64,000 nucleotides of DNA from Anadara kagoshimensis. Its lineage: Eukaryota > Mollusca > Bivalvia > Arcoida > Arcidae. Below, one piece after another: positions 35,714-48,800 of the stretch. Location: the NCBI GenBank assembly GCA_021292105.1, contig CM037864.1, positions 44,671,816-44,735,815 on the forward strand. The letters are read 5' to 3'. Below the pieces are notes generated by a model. The model did not search any database and was not told the origin of the DNA. It saw only the letters and a list, made by a program, of their open reading frames with translations. A program made the position numbers and the translations under genes. Position 1 is the stretch's first letter, and each line of letters starts with the position of its first letter.

Positions 35714-36838
35714 TCACCCTGTTGGTATAACATGTGCCTTTATAATCAAAGTGTCATTTCTAATGTAAGATGAATTATCCAATATTCCTAAAGGTAAAAA
35801 TTCCATATACCCAAACCCTTTGTGGTTTCTCGGGGTTGCAGGTCTCTGAAAAGCAGCAAGGTTAGGTTTAGCTAGGAGTGTTTCCACAACATGATGTCTC
35901 AATTCACAAACTGGATTTTGATCAATTACAGTCAATATAATTCTTCCACTAAAGGGCCATTCTAAAACGTCATCATATTCACCTTGCATAAAATGAATAA
36001 ATATTGATAAATGTGTTCCTCGGGCTGTATCAACCCCATTTAAATTTGCTCTTAAACAAAGTCTGTAACCATAGCAACTAGAATAAAATGGCGGGCTATG
36101 TATTGCTGTATTATCTCCTATTTCTGCTTCTCTTCGTTTAATTGCATAATTAGTCACTTTCCACACATATAGTCCATTACAAGATCTTCCTTCAAAATTT
36201 GTGACAACACTTTCTAAATTTCTTACTTTGCTTTTTAATTCACGGTTTGCTGATTCTAAATATTCATTTCTTTGTTTAAACTCTGCAATATAATGTTCAT
36301 GTCGAGCTAAACTCTCATCTTGAGATGCAAACTGGATTTTAAGAGACTGGAATTCTTTATCAGGGACACCTGGTGCCAGTTTATCACCTTCTCCAGGCGG
36401 TTTTGAAGTATAACTTAACTCTGATCCAGATTGTGTTTGATTACTGACTGTTCTATCCAGGTTTCTATTTGGTGACGAAGTCACAGAAAGCTCTTGGCTC
36501 ATATTTCCTTGTAAAACAGGATGATTTGGCTCTGGAACAGGTGCTCTGGGAATATTTTGCATTAAAGCACCCCCTGGAAACCCACCGATACTTAGTTCTG
36601 CCATTAAATTATTGATTGATTGGGCATTTTGACCTGTATATGCCGAAAAATTAAATTGTGTAGGCAAACTCTGAGTTGGCAGTGACTGACTCTGTGGATG
36701 TGATTGTACATGCCTCTCTAAAATTGTCCGTGGATTTACACCGAAAAAATTGAAAAAACTTAACAAAGAAGATAACATTAGTCTTAGATGTAGTTGTGTT
36801 GATTCATTCATATGCCTTGCCATTTCATTTCTTTCTAC
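35714..36838 (-). CDS. TRAF6: TRAF6-like last exon: final zinc finger, coiled coil and MATH domain
   Basis: The exon opens with [11 protein letters not shown], completing the last TRAF zinc finger region, then a hydrophobic helix ([15 protein letters not shown]) and a proline/serine/glutamine-rich linker. A coiled coil ([15 protein letters not shown] to [12 protein letters not shown]) precedes the MATH/TRAF-C domain ([11 protein letters not shown] to [11 protein letters not shown]). TRAF-C trimerises and binds receptor peptides. It encodes 374 residues and a TGA stop. Confidence 0.93.
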   Translation of the reverse strand, partial: VERNEMARHMNESTQLHLRLMLSSLLSFFNFFGVNPRTILERHVQSHPQSQSLPTQSLPTQFNFSAYTGQNAQSINNLMAELSIGGFPGGALMQNIPRAPVPEPNHPVLQGNMSQELSVTSSPNRNLDRTVSNQTQSGSELSYTSKPPGEGDKLAPGVPDKEFQSLKIQFASQDESLARHEHYIAEFKQRNEYLESANRELKSKVRNLESVVTNFEGRSCNGLYVWKVTNYAIKRREAEIGDNTAIHSPPFYSSCYGYRLCLRANLNGVDTARGTHLSIFIHFMQGEYDDVLEWPFSGRIILTVIDQNPVCELRHHVVETLLAKPNLAAFQRPATPRNHKGFGYMEFLPLGILDNSSYIRNDTLIIKAHVIPTG

Positions 36839-39800
36839 CTGCAAGTATAAAATAGATACAAGTCCATGATAAAGTGTTTATGGTACAATCATCAGCATTA
36901 CTGTGTAAGGGCAACAACATGATACTTTCATTGCTATAAAAACTTGTAGAAGAAGATTACCTGTGGTATTTTGTTAATATATCAGCTGTAGAATTGAAGT
37001 TGAGTAATGGCATTTACAGTATTCCCCAGTCAAGATTGTATTGTAGAAATCTGATGTACATAGAGGAAGAAATCTAAGTACTAAGAGATTACCACCAGCC
37101 TTCTCCATGACTTTCTAAGATGAGCCAGACTGAGATTTGAATCCATTACTTCACTCAATCCACTTCATTTTACAGCATTACTGTGTGTATACACCTTTCA
37201 TTTTACTGTGAAGTATTAAGTATGCAAGTTAAGTCTGTGTGACTAGATTTCATTAGAAAATTTACAAAAATACTAACCTTTTCATTGCAACCAACAGCCA
37301 TAAAATCACAACATACAATAGCTTTCGGACAATCATGATCAACATGTCTAGCCAACTGTAAGAGAAAATAAAATGTTGTGTGTATTTTAACATACAAGCC
37401 AGTGCATGGATGGATAATTTTTGGTTTTTTGTTTGGTTGTATTGAACAGAGTTCAATTCTAAAATTTGACTACTGGTAGTTAATATCAATACAGCACATG
37501 TTTCTAAAGTTGTAGAGTAACTGGAAATGTACTTCTTGTAACAGTATCAAATTTTCCCAGTATTTCTAATTTTCGACCTTTTCAATTGGTGTTATATACA
37601 CCGATTTATGGAACTGACTATAAGATAAAAAAAAGACTACAGACTATTTAGTGTATAGCACATGGTTCTGTTTTCAGATCTTATTAATGTTAACTATGTA
37701 CTTATTTTATGCCGTGATTTCTCATATAACATAATGTTCAAAATATTCCAAAAAATAATTATTATTTCTGCATTTAACAGTGAAAAGCACATCAATATCC
37801 ATCCAATAATACATGTTATAATAATAATGTTTTTAGAATTTTGGCAAAACCAGTTAGATTATCTTTGCACAGATTGCTTAGTTAAGAAGGTTTTCAAGAA
37901 ATGGCTGAATATAGCATCTAAATTATTTATTCCATTTATTACAAATGAAAAAAGAGAAACCTGTTATTGTATAGCCAGTGTAGCTCATGACAATCATAGA
38001 TGCTCAATTGTTGTTGGTCATGAAGTTGACAAAAGTAAAACAGATCAAAAACAATTCTAAAACATATCACATCATTCAAACTTGTGCAAAAACTATTCTA
38101 AAATTGGAATACCAATAAAAGGGTTTTGTTCAAAAGTGAATTAAAAAAAGCCATCATAAAACTTTGAATATTTAGTCAATAAAACTACTTTTAATGTTGA
38201 AGTGTCAAATTAAAACTAAACATAAAATGGCAATGAAATAAGTTGATTTCAATTTATTATTGCATTTTAAAGTAACTAACCTGTTCTCTCATAAGTGAGT
38301 ACCCACAGAAGTGGCAGTCGATCATAGCTAAAGGACATATGTCCTCATGCGACTGAAAAATACAAATTAAAGTTAGTTAACACTGTAAATAAACATGTAA
38401 ACAGTAACAAGCTTGGTATGATACAAATAGCTATATCTTGGTACGCTGAACATGACCGTGAAATGCAAAGAACATACAGCAGACAGTAGATTCAAAAGGT
38501 GGCCGATAAGCTTAATCACTAGTGAAAGGAACAACCCAAGTTTGAATCTCAACTTGGCTAGTGTGTTGCTTCATTTTTTACCTTAACACCAAAGACACAA
38601 AGATCAGGTCCAAGTTGATAAAACTTCTAGAGTGACTTCAAAATATAAATACTTAGTAAATATTGAATGTTTCAATATATGGATAAAATTGTGATTGAGT
38701 ATAGTCTTCCTATACAAATATATTTCCACATGAATTTGTAATAACCAGCTACTTAGAAAGATTGGATTAAAGTAATATTGTTTTCATTCCCAAATCACTT
38801 ACAAATATTGAAGCAATCGGTTAAGGCATGGTCCAGAAAACCAGAGTGCCCAATGAAAACCGCTGAACTTTGGCAAGCAAACTGACAAACTTTCTAGGAT
38901 TTACCTATATGTGACAAATTCCCATGTTATTAGTCCCCTACCGGCTAAAGCCGAAGGAGACTTTAGGTTTGCGCTCTGTCCGTCTGTCCATCCGTCCGTC
39001 TGTCACGCCTCAGTTTTCCACACTTATTTTCTAAAATCTTTAAGATAATGAACTGATTTTTGGTATGCGAGTCTACCATGATTAGTTGCAGATCAAGTAA
39101 GCGTTTTATTCTGGTCCGCAAATTTTTACATGAGTTATGGCCCTTTGAACTTTGAAAATCAACTGAAATTTCAGGTTTTGGCTCTTTTTTTCTACACGCT
39201 TGCAGTTAATGAATTGGTTTTTTTTGGTATGCAGATCAACCATGATGAGTTTTAGATCAAGTTTACATTTCGTTTCATTCCACTAGTTTTTATGGGAGTA
39301 ATGGATCTTTGAACTTTGAAAATTCAATGAAATTTCAGTTTTTTGCACTTTTTTCTACATGCTTGCAGATAATGAATTTTTGAGAACTCCATTGCTGGTT
39401 TCTGATTTTACTATGATCAAGTTTTGCTTTACATCTTGAACAACACATATAATTTATAACTATAAATCTTTGTACCATATAATAAGGTATATTTTACCTA
39501 AAACTTTGGGATTAGTGAAATATGCTACCAGTAGGTGACTATGTATTGTTTTGCAATACTCTCAGAATGCTTGTTCTATATACAATGCATATAAATAGAT
39601 TGCAAAAATTTTATGAGGTATGCTGGTGAAAACTATTAATTGGAATACCTCTCTAATTGAACTAGAACTGTCTCTTGCAAATCAAATACCCACACCCATC
39701 TACAAGGGTTAATGTTTTTCTCCAACCTTGACCTTTCTGATATGAACTTGGTTCAAAGTCATGACACACCTTTGGACCATGAAGATTATTCATGTGAAGT

Positions 39801-42800
39801 TTTATGACAGTCATCCAAAGCTTTTATGAGATATGGCCCATACACGATTTTACACAGACAGACAGAGAGATGGACAGACATACCAGAATATATACTCACC
39901 TTAAATTCTACAGCTAAAATATCCACATGACATTGAGGACAGGGTATTAATCGTTTCTGACAGATCTTAGTTAAATGTTGATCCAAGTCTTTTCTTAGTA
40001 ATATATCTGTACATTTGTTTGGACAAGGAATAGACACATAATCACACTTTTCTAAATGTTTCTGTAAAATAAATAAATCAAAAATATATCAATAAATATA
40101 TCTGTTTATGAATCATTCATATATGTTGTATCCAAATTTTCAATGTTTTTGTGTCAAATGATATGACCTGCTCATTTACTGTAAAAATACAGTAACACCT
40201 GCCTAAACTGAACATATTGCATACCAATAATAGTTTGGATTAAACAGGTTATGTTTTCACGAATAAATTCAAAAATCAAATTTTAAAAATGTGACCTAGT
40301 GGCAAAGCTTAGTTTAGGCAGATTTATAGGTTAAACCTGGTCTCTGTTTTCATGGATTCCACTATATATACATGATGTCTAAAGTAAACTACAATAGACA
40401 AAACTTCAAAGTCTGACAACTAACACTTTATTTCCAATAATTACAGGACTTGTTTTATTAAGCTTCACGCCTGAAATGTGTCAGGTATAACAGTAGCCAT
40501 ATAACACCTGAGATGTCACCAGTGACATTGTTATATTTTTTTATCATTTTATCGTGTCTACTTTTTTATAATGTTTACGGTAATTGCGCGCTGTTCGCCA
40601 CCGTGAATAATTGAGTGTACCCAGTGTTTTGATTGGTTATTGGGTCCGGAAGTTATTCAAAGTGTGGTTTGTTTATGAACGTGTTGGTTCAGCCATAAGA
40701 AATTTATTTGAAATTTTAACTAACAAAGTCTTAGGAATATCTCGAGGGTGAGTACACTCAATTATTATGTATTTTGTAGTCTTAGATATATCGTTAGTCA
40801 ACTTTAAAAACTCACCGCAGTTTGCATGCGTGATTTTTGTGACATTATATGTATACATGCTACGTGAATACAAAACTTTATATTGCGGACTAAATACTGA
40901 ACCTGCTTGATAATTATTTAAACGTATGGCTATTTTAACATTTATTCTGTGTCTTTTAATGAATTTACTTTGTAATTATGCTGTTAATGATTTTGTGTTA
41001 TTGGTGTAAATATATCTGTTATTACCGTAAACAATCTAAAAGTTCGTACACTTTATATTGATCGTACACCGGATGTTGCTACTTGTATATATAGGTGAAA
41101 TGGGTTAGTAATATAATGTTTTAGTGCCTTAATACTCAGACATAACTTGTTTCATACATTGTAGTCATTGGTAATGGTTATGGTAGTGACCACAGGAATA
41201 TATAATTGCTGTTTCGAAATGTTGCGTGTTTCTTGGAACAGATTGTTAATATACTTGTAATTTAATCTGCCGATGGAATGTGCAGATGCTATAGGTGTCA
41301 CCGATGGATTGAGTGGTACCTGTTTAGCCGCCGATGGACTGTGCGGTTGATCACCGAAGGACTGTGTGATATTACGAGTTCGTTTTAACTGTTCCGAAGA
41401 AAGTGTTGATTTTGTGTAAAAGCTGTGTTATGCTGTGTTATGCTGTGCTATGTGAACAATAACATTAAATGTTTCATGTTATGAAGATGTTGTTAAAATT
41501 GTTTGTTGCTTGAAAGAACTGTCATAAAAATATTCAGTGAAATTACCTATTTTCTGTCCTGATATCATAATAACAAAACTATAACCGGAACTGAAAGCAC
41601 TGATATATACTTATTGACTAGATGTCCAGGTATCAGCCTCTCGGGTTCGTTACAATTATGGTGGCAGCGGTGGGATCCATCAGTGTGCTGTGATACATGG
41701 ACATAGTAATTCCAGTCTGAAGATTATGGACATTTTGTTTATTTGATTTGTGATTTTTGTTGTATTATATGTGATTGTAATTAAGTTAGTTTTAAGGTAG
41801 TTAGTTAGGATAATTTGTATTACTTGTATGACCTCGGGAATATTCAATAGGTATAGGTAGGATTTATTTGTTTATTTGAAATTTACTCTGCGTTGCAAAC
41901 CCACAAACAAAAATGGAACGTCTTAAAGAAATTATTGAAATGGGAACACAGTTAGGATATGTAGATGAAGCATTGCAAACATTTGTCAAAGAACAACAAG
42001 AAATGGAACGTCAGGATAGGGCTAAAGAACGCGAGGAGAGACAAATAAATGAAGAAAGAAAATGGAAGTTACAAGAGATACAACAACAGAAAGAAAAGTT
42101 AGCAATGGAAATGGATTTGGAACAACAGAGAAGTAAGGAAGCTGACAAAGAACACCAAAGGAAACTTGAAGTGTTAGAACTGAAAGAAAAAACGAAAGGC
42201 AAAATTGAAATGGAGAGTAAACCGGAAAGTATTAGTACGACGTTGTTCAAATATAATCCAAAATTACCAGCATATGATGATACGAAGGACGATATGGATG
42301 CGTATTTGCGACGATTTGAAACATTTGCACAAGCTCAAAGTTGGCCTGTGGATAAGTGGGCTCTTGGTCTAAGTACGTTACTGAAAGGCAAAGCATTAGA
42401 GGTATTTTCGCGTTTAGCCCCAGAACAAGCATTAAACTATGCAGAACTCAAAGCAGCGTTATTGAAACGATTTGATTACACCGAGGAAGGTTTTCGAAAG
42501 CGATTACGCGAAAGTCGTGCGGAAGAAAACGAGACATTTAGTCAGTTATCTATGAGGCTTGCTAATTATTTTGATAGATGGGTTGATTTAGCGAAATGTC
42601 CGAAATCATATCAGGGTTTAAGGGATTTGTTATTACGTGAACAATTTTTATTAAGTTGCAGTGGTGAACTAGAACTGTTTTTGCGCGAAAGGATTCCGTC
42701 TAGTTTGGGTGATATGTCCAAACTTGCTGACCAGTTTGTTGAAGCTCGCGGTAGCAAAGCGCGTGTGTTTACTCAGAGAGTCAAAACTTTAAATATGCGA

Positions 42801-45800
42801 CAATCGAATGTTCAAAGTCAAGTTCAGCCCAGATCGCGAAATGAACCACATAAAGAAGGAGAAAAGAACTTTGAAATGAAAGCGCCAAAATTTAGTAAAA
42901 GATGTTTTATTTGTAATAGCGTTGACCATCTGGCAAATAAATGTCCGCGAAAGTTTGAAAGAGGAAAAGCGGCAGGAGTACATGCCTCACCGTTAAACGA
43001 ACAAAACACTGACACAGTAGAAATCGAAAACCCGCAACCCCAGTCGGAAAGTAAATTAGCGAATGTTTGCGATTTTAAGTCGTTGCAAAAAGAATCAATG
43101 CCAGTTGTAAGTGGTCGTTTAGGAACAGAACAGGTTTTAGTACTACGAGACACTGGTTGTAATGGCGTTGTTATACGGGCAGCCTTAGTTAAAGACAGTG
43201 AAATGCTTGGTAGAAAACAAACATGCAAATTAGTCGATGGTAGTGAGGTTATAGTTCCGGTTGCACAAGTTAAAATAGATTCTCCATATTTCAGCGGAAT
43301 AACTAATGCTTGGTGTTTGGAATCGCCGCTATATGACGTGATAATCGGTAACATTCCCGGTGCACATCCACCCGACAATCCAAATGATAATTGGGAGAAA
43401 GAAGTTATTAGCGCAGTTGAAACAAGAGGAATGAAAGTTAGAGCATGCAAAACGGATAAATTACTAGTTCCAGCCGAGATACAAGGCGTTGATCCGGTTG
43501 ATTTTAAAAATGCGCAAGTTCATGATGAAACACTCGTTCCTTTGTGGAAATTAGCGGAAGAGAATAATATAAAAGAATCTACAAGTGGAGTTAAGACTAG
43601 ATTTTATGTACGGAATGATATTCTACTTAGAGAACGTATTGACAAACGAGGAACGCGTACTCAGTTAGTGGTACCAAAACATTATCGCGAGGCGGTGTTG
43701 AAGTTAGGTCACGACTCGGTAATGTCTGGACACTTAGGTATAACAAAGACTGTTGATCGAATTTTGATGGAGTTCTTTTGGCCAGGTATTAATGCAGACA
43801 TTACGAGATACTGCAAATCGTGTGATGTATGCCAACGGACTGTACAGAAAGGACGTGTCAGAAAGGTCCCGCTTGGTGATATGCCTATAATCGATAAACC
43901 GTTTGATCGGGTAGCCGTGGATTTGATTGGACCGTTATATCCTGCGTCAGATAGGGGATATAGGTATATTTTGACAATAGTAGATTTTGCCACGAGATAT
44001 CCTGAAGCAGTCGCATTGAAGCGTATTGAAACTACAGACATAGCAGAGGCTTTGGTTGATGTGTTTAGCCGCGTAGGAATACCTCGCGAAATATTATCTG
44101 ATCGGGGTTCGCAATTCACCTCTGAAGTAATGCAAGAAGTTAGTCGACTTTTATCAATCAAACAACTTACGACAACACCGTACCATCCCGCTTGCAACGG
44201 ATTGGTTGAAAAGTTTAATGGGACATTAAAACAGATGCTGCGCAGAATGTGTGTTGAGTGCCCTAAAGATTGGGATAGGTATGTGAATGCCTTGTTATTC
44301 GCCTATCGCGAAGTTCCTCAAGAGAGTTTGGGTTTTGCTCCGTTTGAGTTGATATATGGACATTCTGTAAGGGGACCTCTAAGGATTTTAAGAGAATTAT
44401 GGACGAAGGATGTACCAGACCCGGACGTCAAAACAACATATCAATATGTACTTGATCTAAGAGAGCGATTAGAAGAAACATGCAAGTTGGCACATGAGAA
44501 TTTAAAACAGGCAAAGGTTAAACAAGCAAAGAATTATAACAAAGCAGCAAAAGCGAGAAATCTTACAGTTGGAAAGAAAGTTTTAGTATTACTTCCGATG
44601 AAGAGGAATAAACTACAGCTTCAATGGAAAGGACCATTTGAGATTGTTGAACAGTTGAATGACGTAGATTATCGCATTAAAATGTATAGTAAGAAAAAAC
44701 ATTTCATATTAATATGTTGAAGGAATATGTAGATAGAAATGAAATTTTTGCCGTAGAGGATGTAGAAACCAAAGGTGTGTTTGCGTGTGCAAGTATATCG
44801 GTCATAGAGGAAACGTTTGAGGACAGTGAGGATGGACACATGAACGAAACAGACAGATCTCCATTGATGTTGTTACAGTTAGAACCTACTGAGACTGTAA
44901 ATGATGTACACATATCTGACGAGTTGAATGTGGATCAACGGAAGGAAATAGAAACTTTGTTAAGGAATTTAGTTGTGTTATGACAGACCTCCCAGGACGG
45001 ACTCACTTAGCAACACATGATATTAGAACAACAACGGAGGAACCAATAAGGGTCAAGCCATTTCCGATACCTTATACAACACGTGAAGCGATCAAAACTG
45101 AAGTGCAAAAGATGCTGGACATGGATGTAATAGAACTGTCCGACTCTGATTATTCATCACCGGTGGTTTTGTTACGTAAGAAGGATTCTACCTATCGGTT
45201 TTGCGTAGATTATAGGCAGTTGAACAAAGCTACTATCTTTGACGCTGAACCGATGCCTTCAGTCGACGATCTATTCGTGAAATTAGCTGGATGTAAACAT
45301 TTTAGCAAATTTGATCTCAGCAAAGGATACTGGCAAGTACCTATCACTGATAGTGCAAAGCGGAAGAGCGCTTTTACTACTCCGTTTGGACTGTATCAAT
45401 TTAAAGTCATGAGTTTTGGTTTGGTGAATGCTCCATCGACGTTTAATCGGCTGATGCGGAAATTACTTCATGGAATGGAACACGTGGATAACTTTCTGGA
45501 TGATATTTTATTGTTCACCGAAACATGGGAAGATCACGTGAATATACTCAAAGTTTTACTTACCAGATTGAAGGAAGCGAATTTAACGGCAAGACCAACG
45601 AAATGTTATATCGGGTACCAAAGTTTAGAATGTTTAGGGCATATAATAGGCCAAGAGATTTTGAAACCGACTCCGGATAAAATACTGGCAATACGTAATG
45701 CTCCGCAACCTATTACAAAACGTCAGGTTAAATCTTTTATCGGTTTAGCTGGATACTACAGGAAGTTTATTCCTAACTTTTCTACAATTGCAGTACCACT

Positions 45801-48800
45801 TACCGATCTAACGAAAAAAGGTATGCCGAATAAAGTAGAGTGGAATCAGCCACAGGAAAATGCGTTTGCTACACTGAAGAAGTTACTGACATCGGAACCG
45901 ATCCTTCGCTTACCTGATATACACCAGACATTCGTTTTAAGGACAGATGCTTCTGATTTGGGCATTGGAGCGGTCTTACTTCAGGAATTGAATGGTGTAA
46001 TGCATCCAGTAGCATATGCCAGTCGTAAATTGTTACCTCGAGAAAGACGATATGCCATTATTGAAAAAGAATGCTTGGCACTTGTATGGGATGTGAACAA
46101 ATTCTCACAATACCTGTTAGGAAAGGAATTTGTGGTTGAAACAGATCACCAACCGCTTACATCACTTTCAAAGAGCAAAGTTGCTAACGCAAGGATAATG
46201 CGCTGGGCTTTACTTCTACAGCAATATCGTATGAGAATAAAAGCAATTCCAGGACGAGAAAACATTGGAGCGGACTATCTAAGTCGAACTTTGGAGGAAT
46301 TCAAATAGACTGCTTGTAAAGATGTTGCACATCTTTTTCTACGGAGGGAGGAGTTGTCACCAGTGACATTGTTATATTTTTTTATCATTTTATCGTGTCT
46401 ACTTTTTTATAATGTTTACGGTAATTGCGCGCTGTTCGCCACCGTGAATAATTGAGTGTACCCAGTGTTTTGATTGGTTATTGGGTCCGGAAGTTATTCA
46501 AAGTGTGGTTTGTTTATGAACGTGTTGGTTCAGCCATAAGAAATTTATTTGAAATTTTAACTAACAAAGTCTTAGGAATATCTCGAGGGTGAGTACACTC
46601 AATTATTATGTATTTTGTAGTCTTAGATATATCGTTAGTCAACTTTAAAAACTCACCGCAGTTTGCATGCGTGATTTTTGTGACATTATATGTATACATG
46701 CTACGTGAATACAAAACTTTATATTGCGGACTAAATACTGAACCTGCTTGATAATTATTTAAACGTATGGCTATTTTAACATTTATTCTGTGTCTTTTAA
46801 TGAATTTACTTTGTAATTATGCTGTTAATGATTTTGTGTTATTGGTGTAAATATATCTGTTATTACCGTAAACAATCTAAAAGTTCGTACACTTTATATT
46901 GATCGTACACCGGATGTTGCTACTTGTATATATAGGTGAAATGGGTTAGTAATATAATGTTTTAGTGCCTTAATACTCAGACATAACTTGTTTCATACAT
47001 TGTAGTCATTGGTAATGGTTATGGTAGTGACCACAGGAATATATAATTGCTGTTTCGAAATATGTTGCGTGTTTCTTGGAACAGATTGTTAATATACTTG
47101 TAATTTAATCTGCCGATGGAATGTGCAGATGCTATAGGTGTCACCGATGGATTGAGTGGTACCTGTTTAGCCGCCGATGGACTGTGCGGTTGATCACCGA
47201 AGGACTGTGTGATATTACGAGTTCGTTTTAACTGTTCCGAAGAAAGTGTTGATTTTGTGTAAAAGCTGTGTTATGCTGTGTTATGCTGTGCTATGTGGAC
47301 AATAACATTAAATGTTTCATGTTATGAAGATGTTGTTAAAATTTGTTTGTTGCTTGAAAGAACTGTCATAAAGATATTCAGTGAAATTACCTATTTTCTG
47401 TCCTGATATCATAATAACAGAAACTATAACCGGAACTGAAAGCACTGATATATACTTATTGACTAGATGTCCAGGTATCAGCCTCTCGGGTTCGTTACAT
47501 GAGATTCCAGCAGGATATCATCAGGTATCATCCTTTCCTTTTTCTTATCTTATAGAATATTATATCTTATATAGTGTGACACAGCAGAACAACATATTTT
47601 GTCTCACCTACACATCTATCATACTACTTAAATTAAAAACTTTTAAAATATTTGTCCTTGAAAAAGATGCCAACTGTGTTAGATAACCCCATTAAGACCA
47701 GTCTATATAAGTTTTTATTAAAGCTGAGAGTTATGTTTCTATAACAAACAAGTATTAATTTTTTGGGATAACAAGTAAAGAAATTGCAATGAAGACTTTG
47801 CATTCATGGTGTTTCACACTTTACAAGGATTGCTTTAAATTGTAAACGATTAGAAAACTTCTGAAAATGAGATTATCTCGCAATATCCTCCTTATAATCT
47901 GTAACCCACCCCTCCCACTCCTGCTTATCTCTTAATATCCTCCTTTTAACCTTTAACCCACCCCTCCCACTCCTGCTTCCCAATGAAAAAAAATTCTAAA
48001 ATTCCTAAATAAACTTACCGTTAATTGTTTAAGTATAAATACACAATCACAGCCTTCTTTGACATTGGGACATTTAACTTTTAATGAAAGGATTTCTCGT
48101 TTAGCAAAATTATCTGGAAATAGTTGATGCTCTTGAAGACGTTCATTATCTACCGGGCATCTCCCTTCTGAATCCCTGAAAAACAAAAATGCAAACACAT
48201 TACTATATTGGAAGACATGTTAAAAAAACAGAAATTATATTCAGATTTGGGACCTGTACTTCAAAAGGCAGAGTAGCTCACTTGTACATCTAGTCCATTA
48301 AAAACTACTCTTAAAACTCTACATCAGCCATAGTAGTACCAGCATCAACAGCAAAGAATCCCATTCCACCTGGATTGACCTAGAAGACTGGTTAATTCTG
48401 GACGAATGTTTAAGAACTTTTTAATAACAAACGCTCCAACAATGAGACATAACGACCGGTTCTTCTCCAACTGCATGACTTTAAACTTTGATAGAAATCA
48501 ATATTAAAAACGAATTATTGTAGATATGAATTATCTTTGTAAAAGATAATATATGACTACATGGAATAAAGTTTATCAAAGTACGGAAATATTAAAAAAC
48601 TAAACATATTTGCCAATTTTATGAAAAAAAAATTGTTAAAATTTAAATATTACTTAAAATGCACTGAATGGTGGCGTGATGTTTTTGTGTCTGGAGCTCT
48701 ATTTAGGGCAACATTTAAAGATGACGTCATGATCTTACGTCAGCGACTCTATATAGATTTACATGTAATTTTTAGTTAATTTTAATGTATTTTATTTGAT

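Larger units (their letters stand above)
40514..47499 (+). mobile_element. Young Gmr1-like LTR retrotransposon (gag-PR-IN-RT-RH order), antisense in TRAF6 intron 2
   Basis: Two near-identical LTRs (40514-41654 and 46355-47499) bound a 6,986-bp element flanked by a 5-bp target duplication, TGAGA, at 40509-40513 and 47500-47504. It has a primer-binding site matching tRNA-Leu and a polypurine tract. Coding order is gag, CCHC, protease, integrase, then reverse transcriptase and RNase H. Integrase before reverse transcriptase is the Ty1/copia order, but the integrase GPY/F module and the RT and RNase H sequences are Ty3/gypsy-type; this combination defines Gmr1-like elements, described first in cod and other deuterostomes. 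By eye the LTRs differ by two substitutions and three small indels, so the insertion is recent. Confidence 0.93.

Noticed and set aside
37662..38060. 132-codon plus-strand open frame in a TRAF6 intron
   Set aside because: No domain, AT-rich composition, and it lies antisense in a well-supported intron.
40673..40873. 66-codon minus-strand frame identical at 46514-46714
   Set aside because: Identity is due to the two LTR copies, not to a duplicated gene.
42824..44197. Minus-strand open frames of 162-208 codons inside the LTR element
   Set aside because: They are antisense shadows of the ORF1 polyprotein frame, which has clear catalytic motifs.
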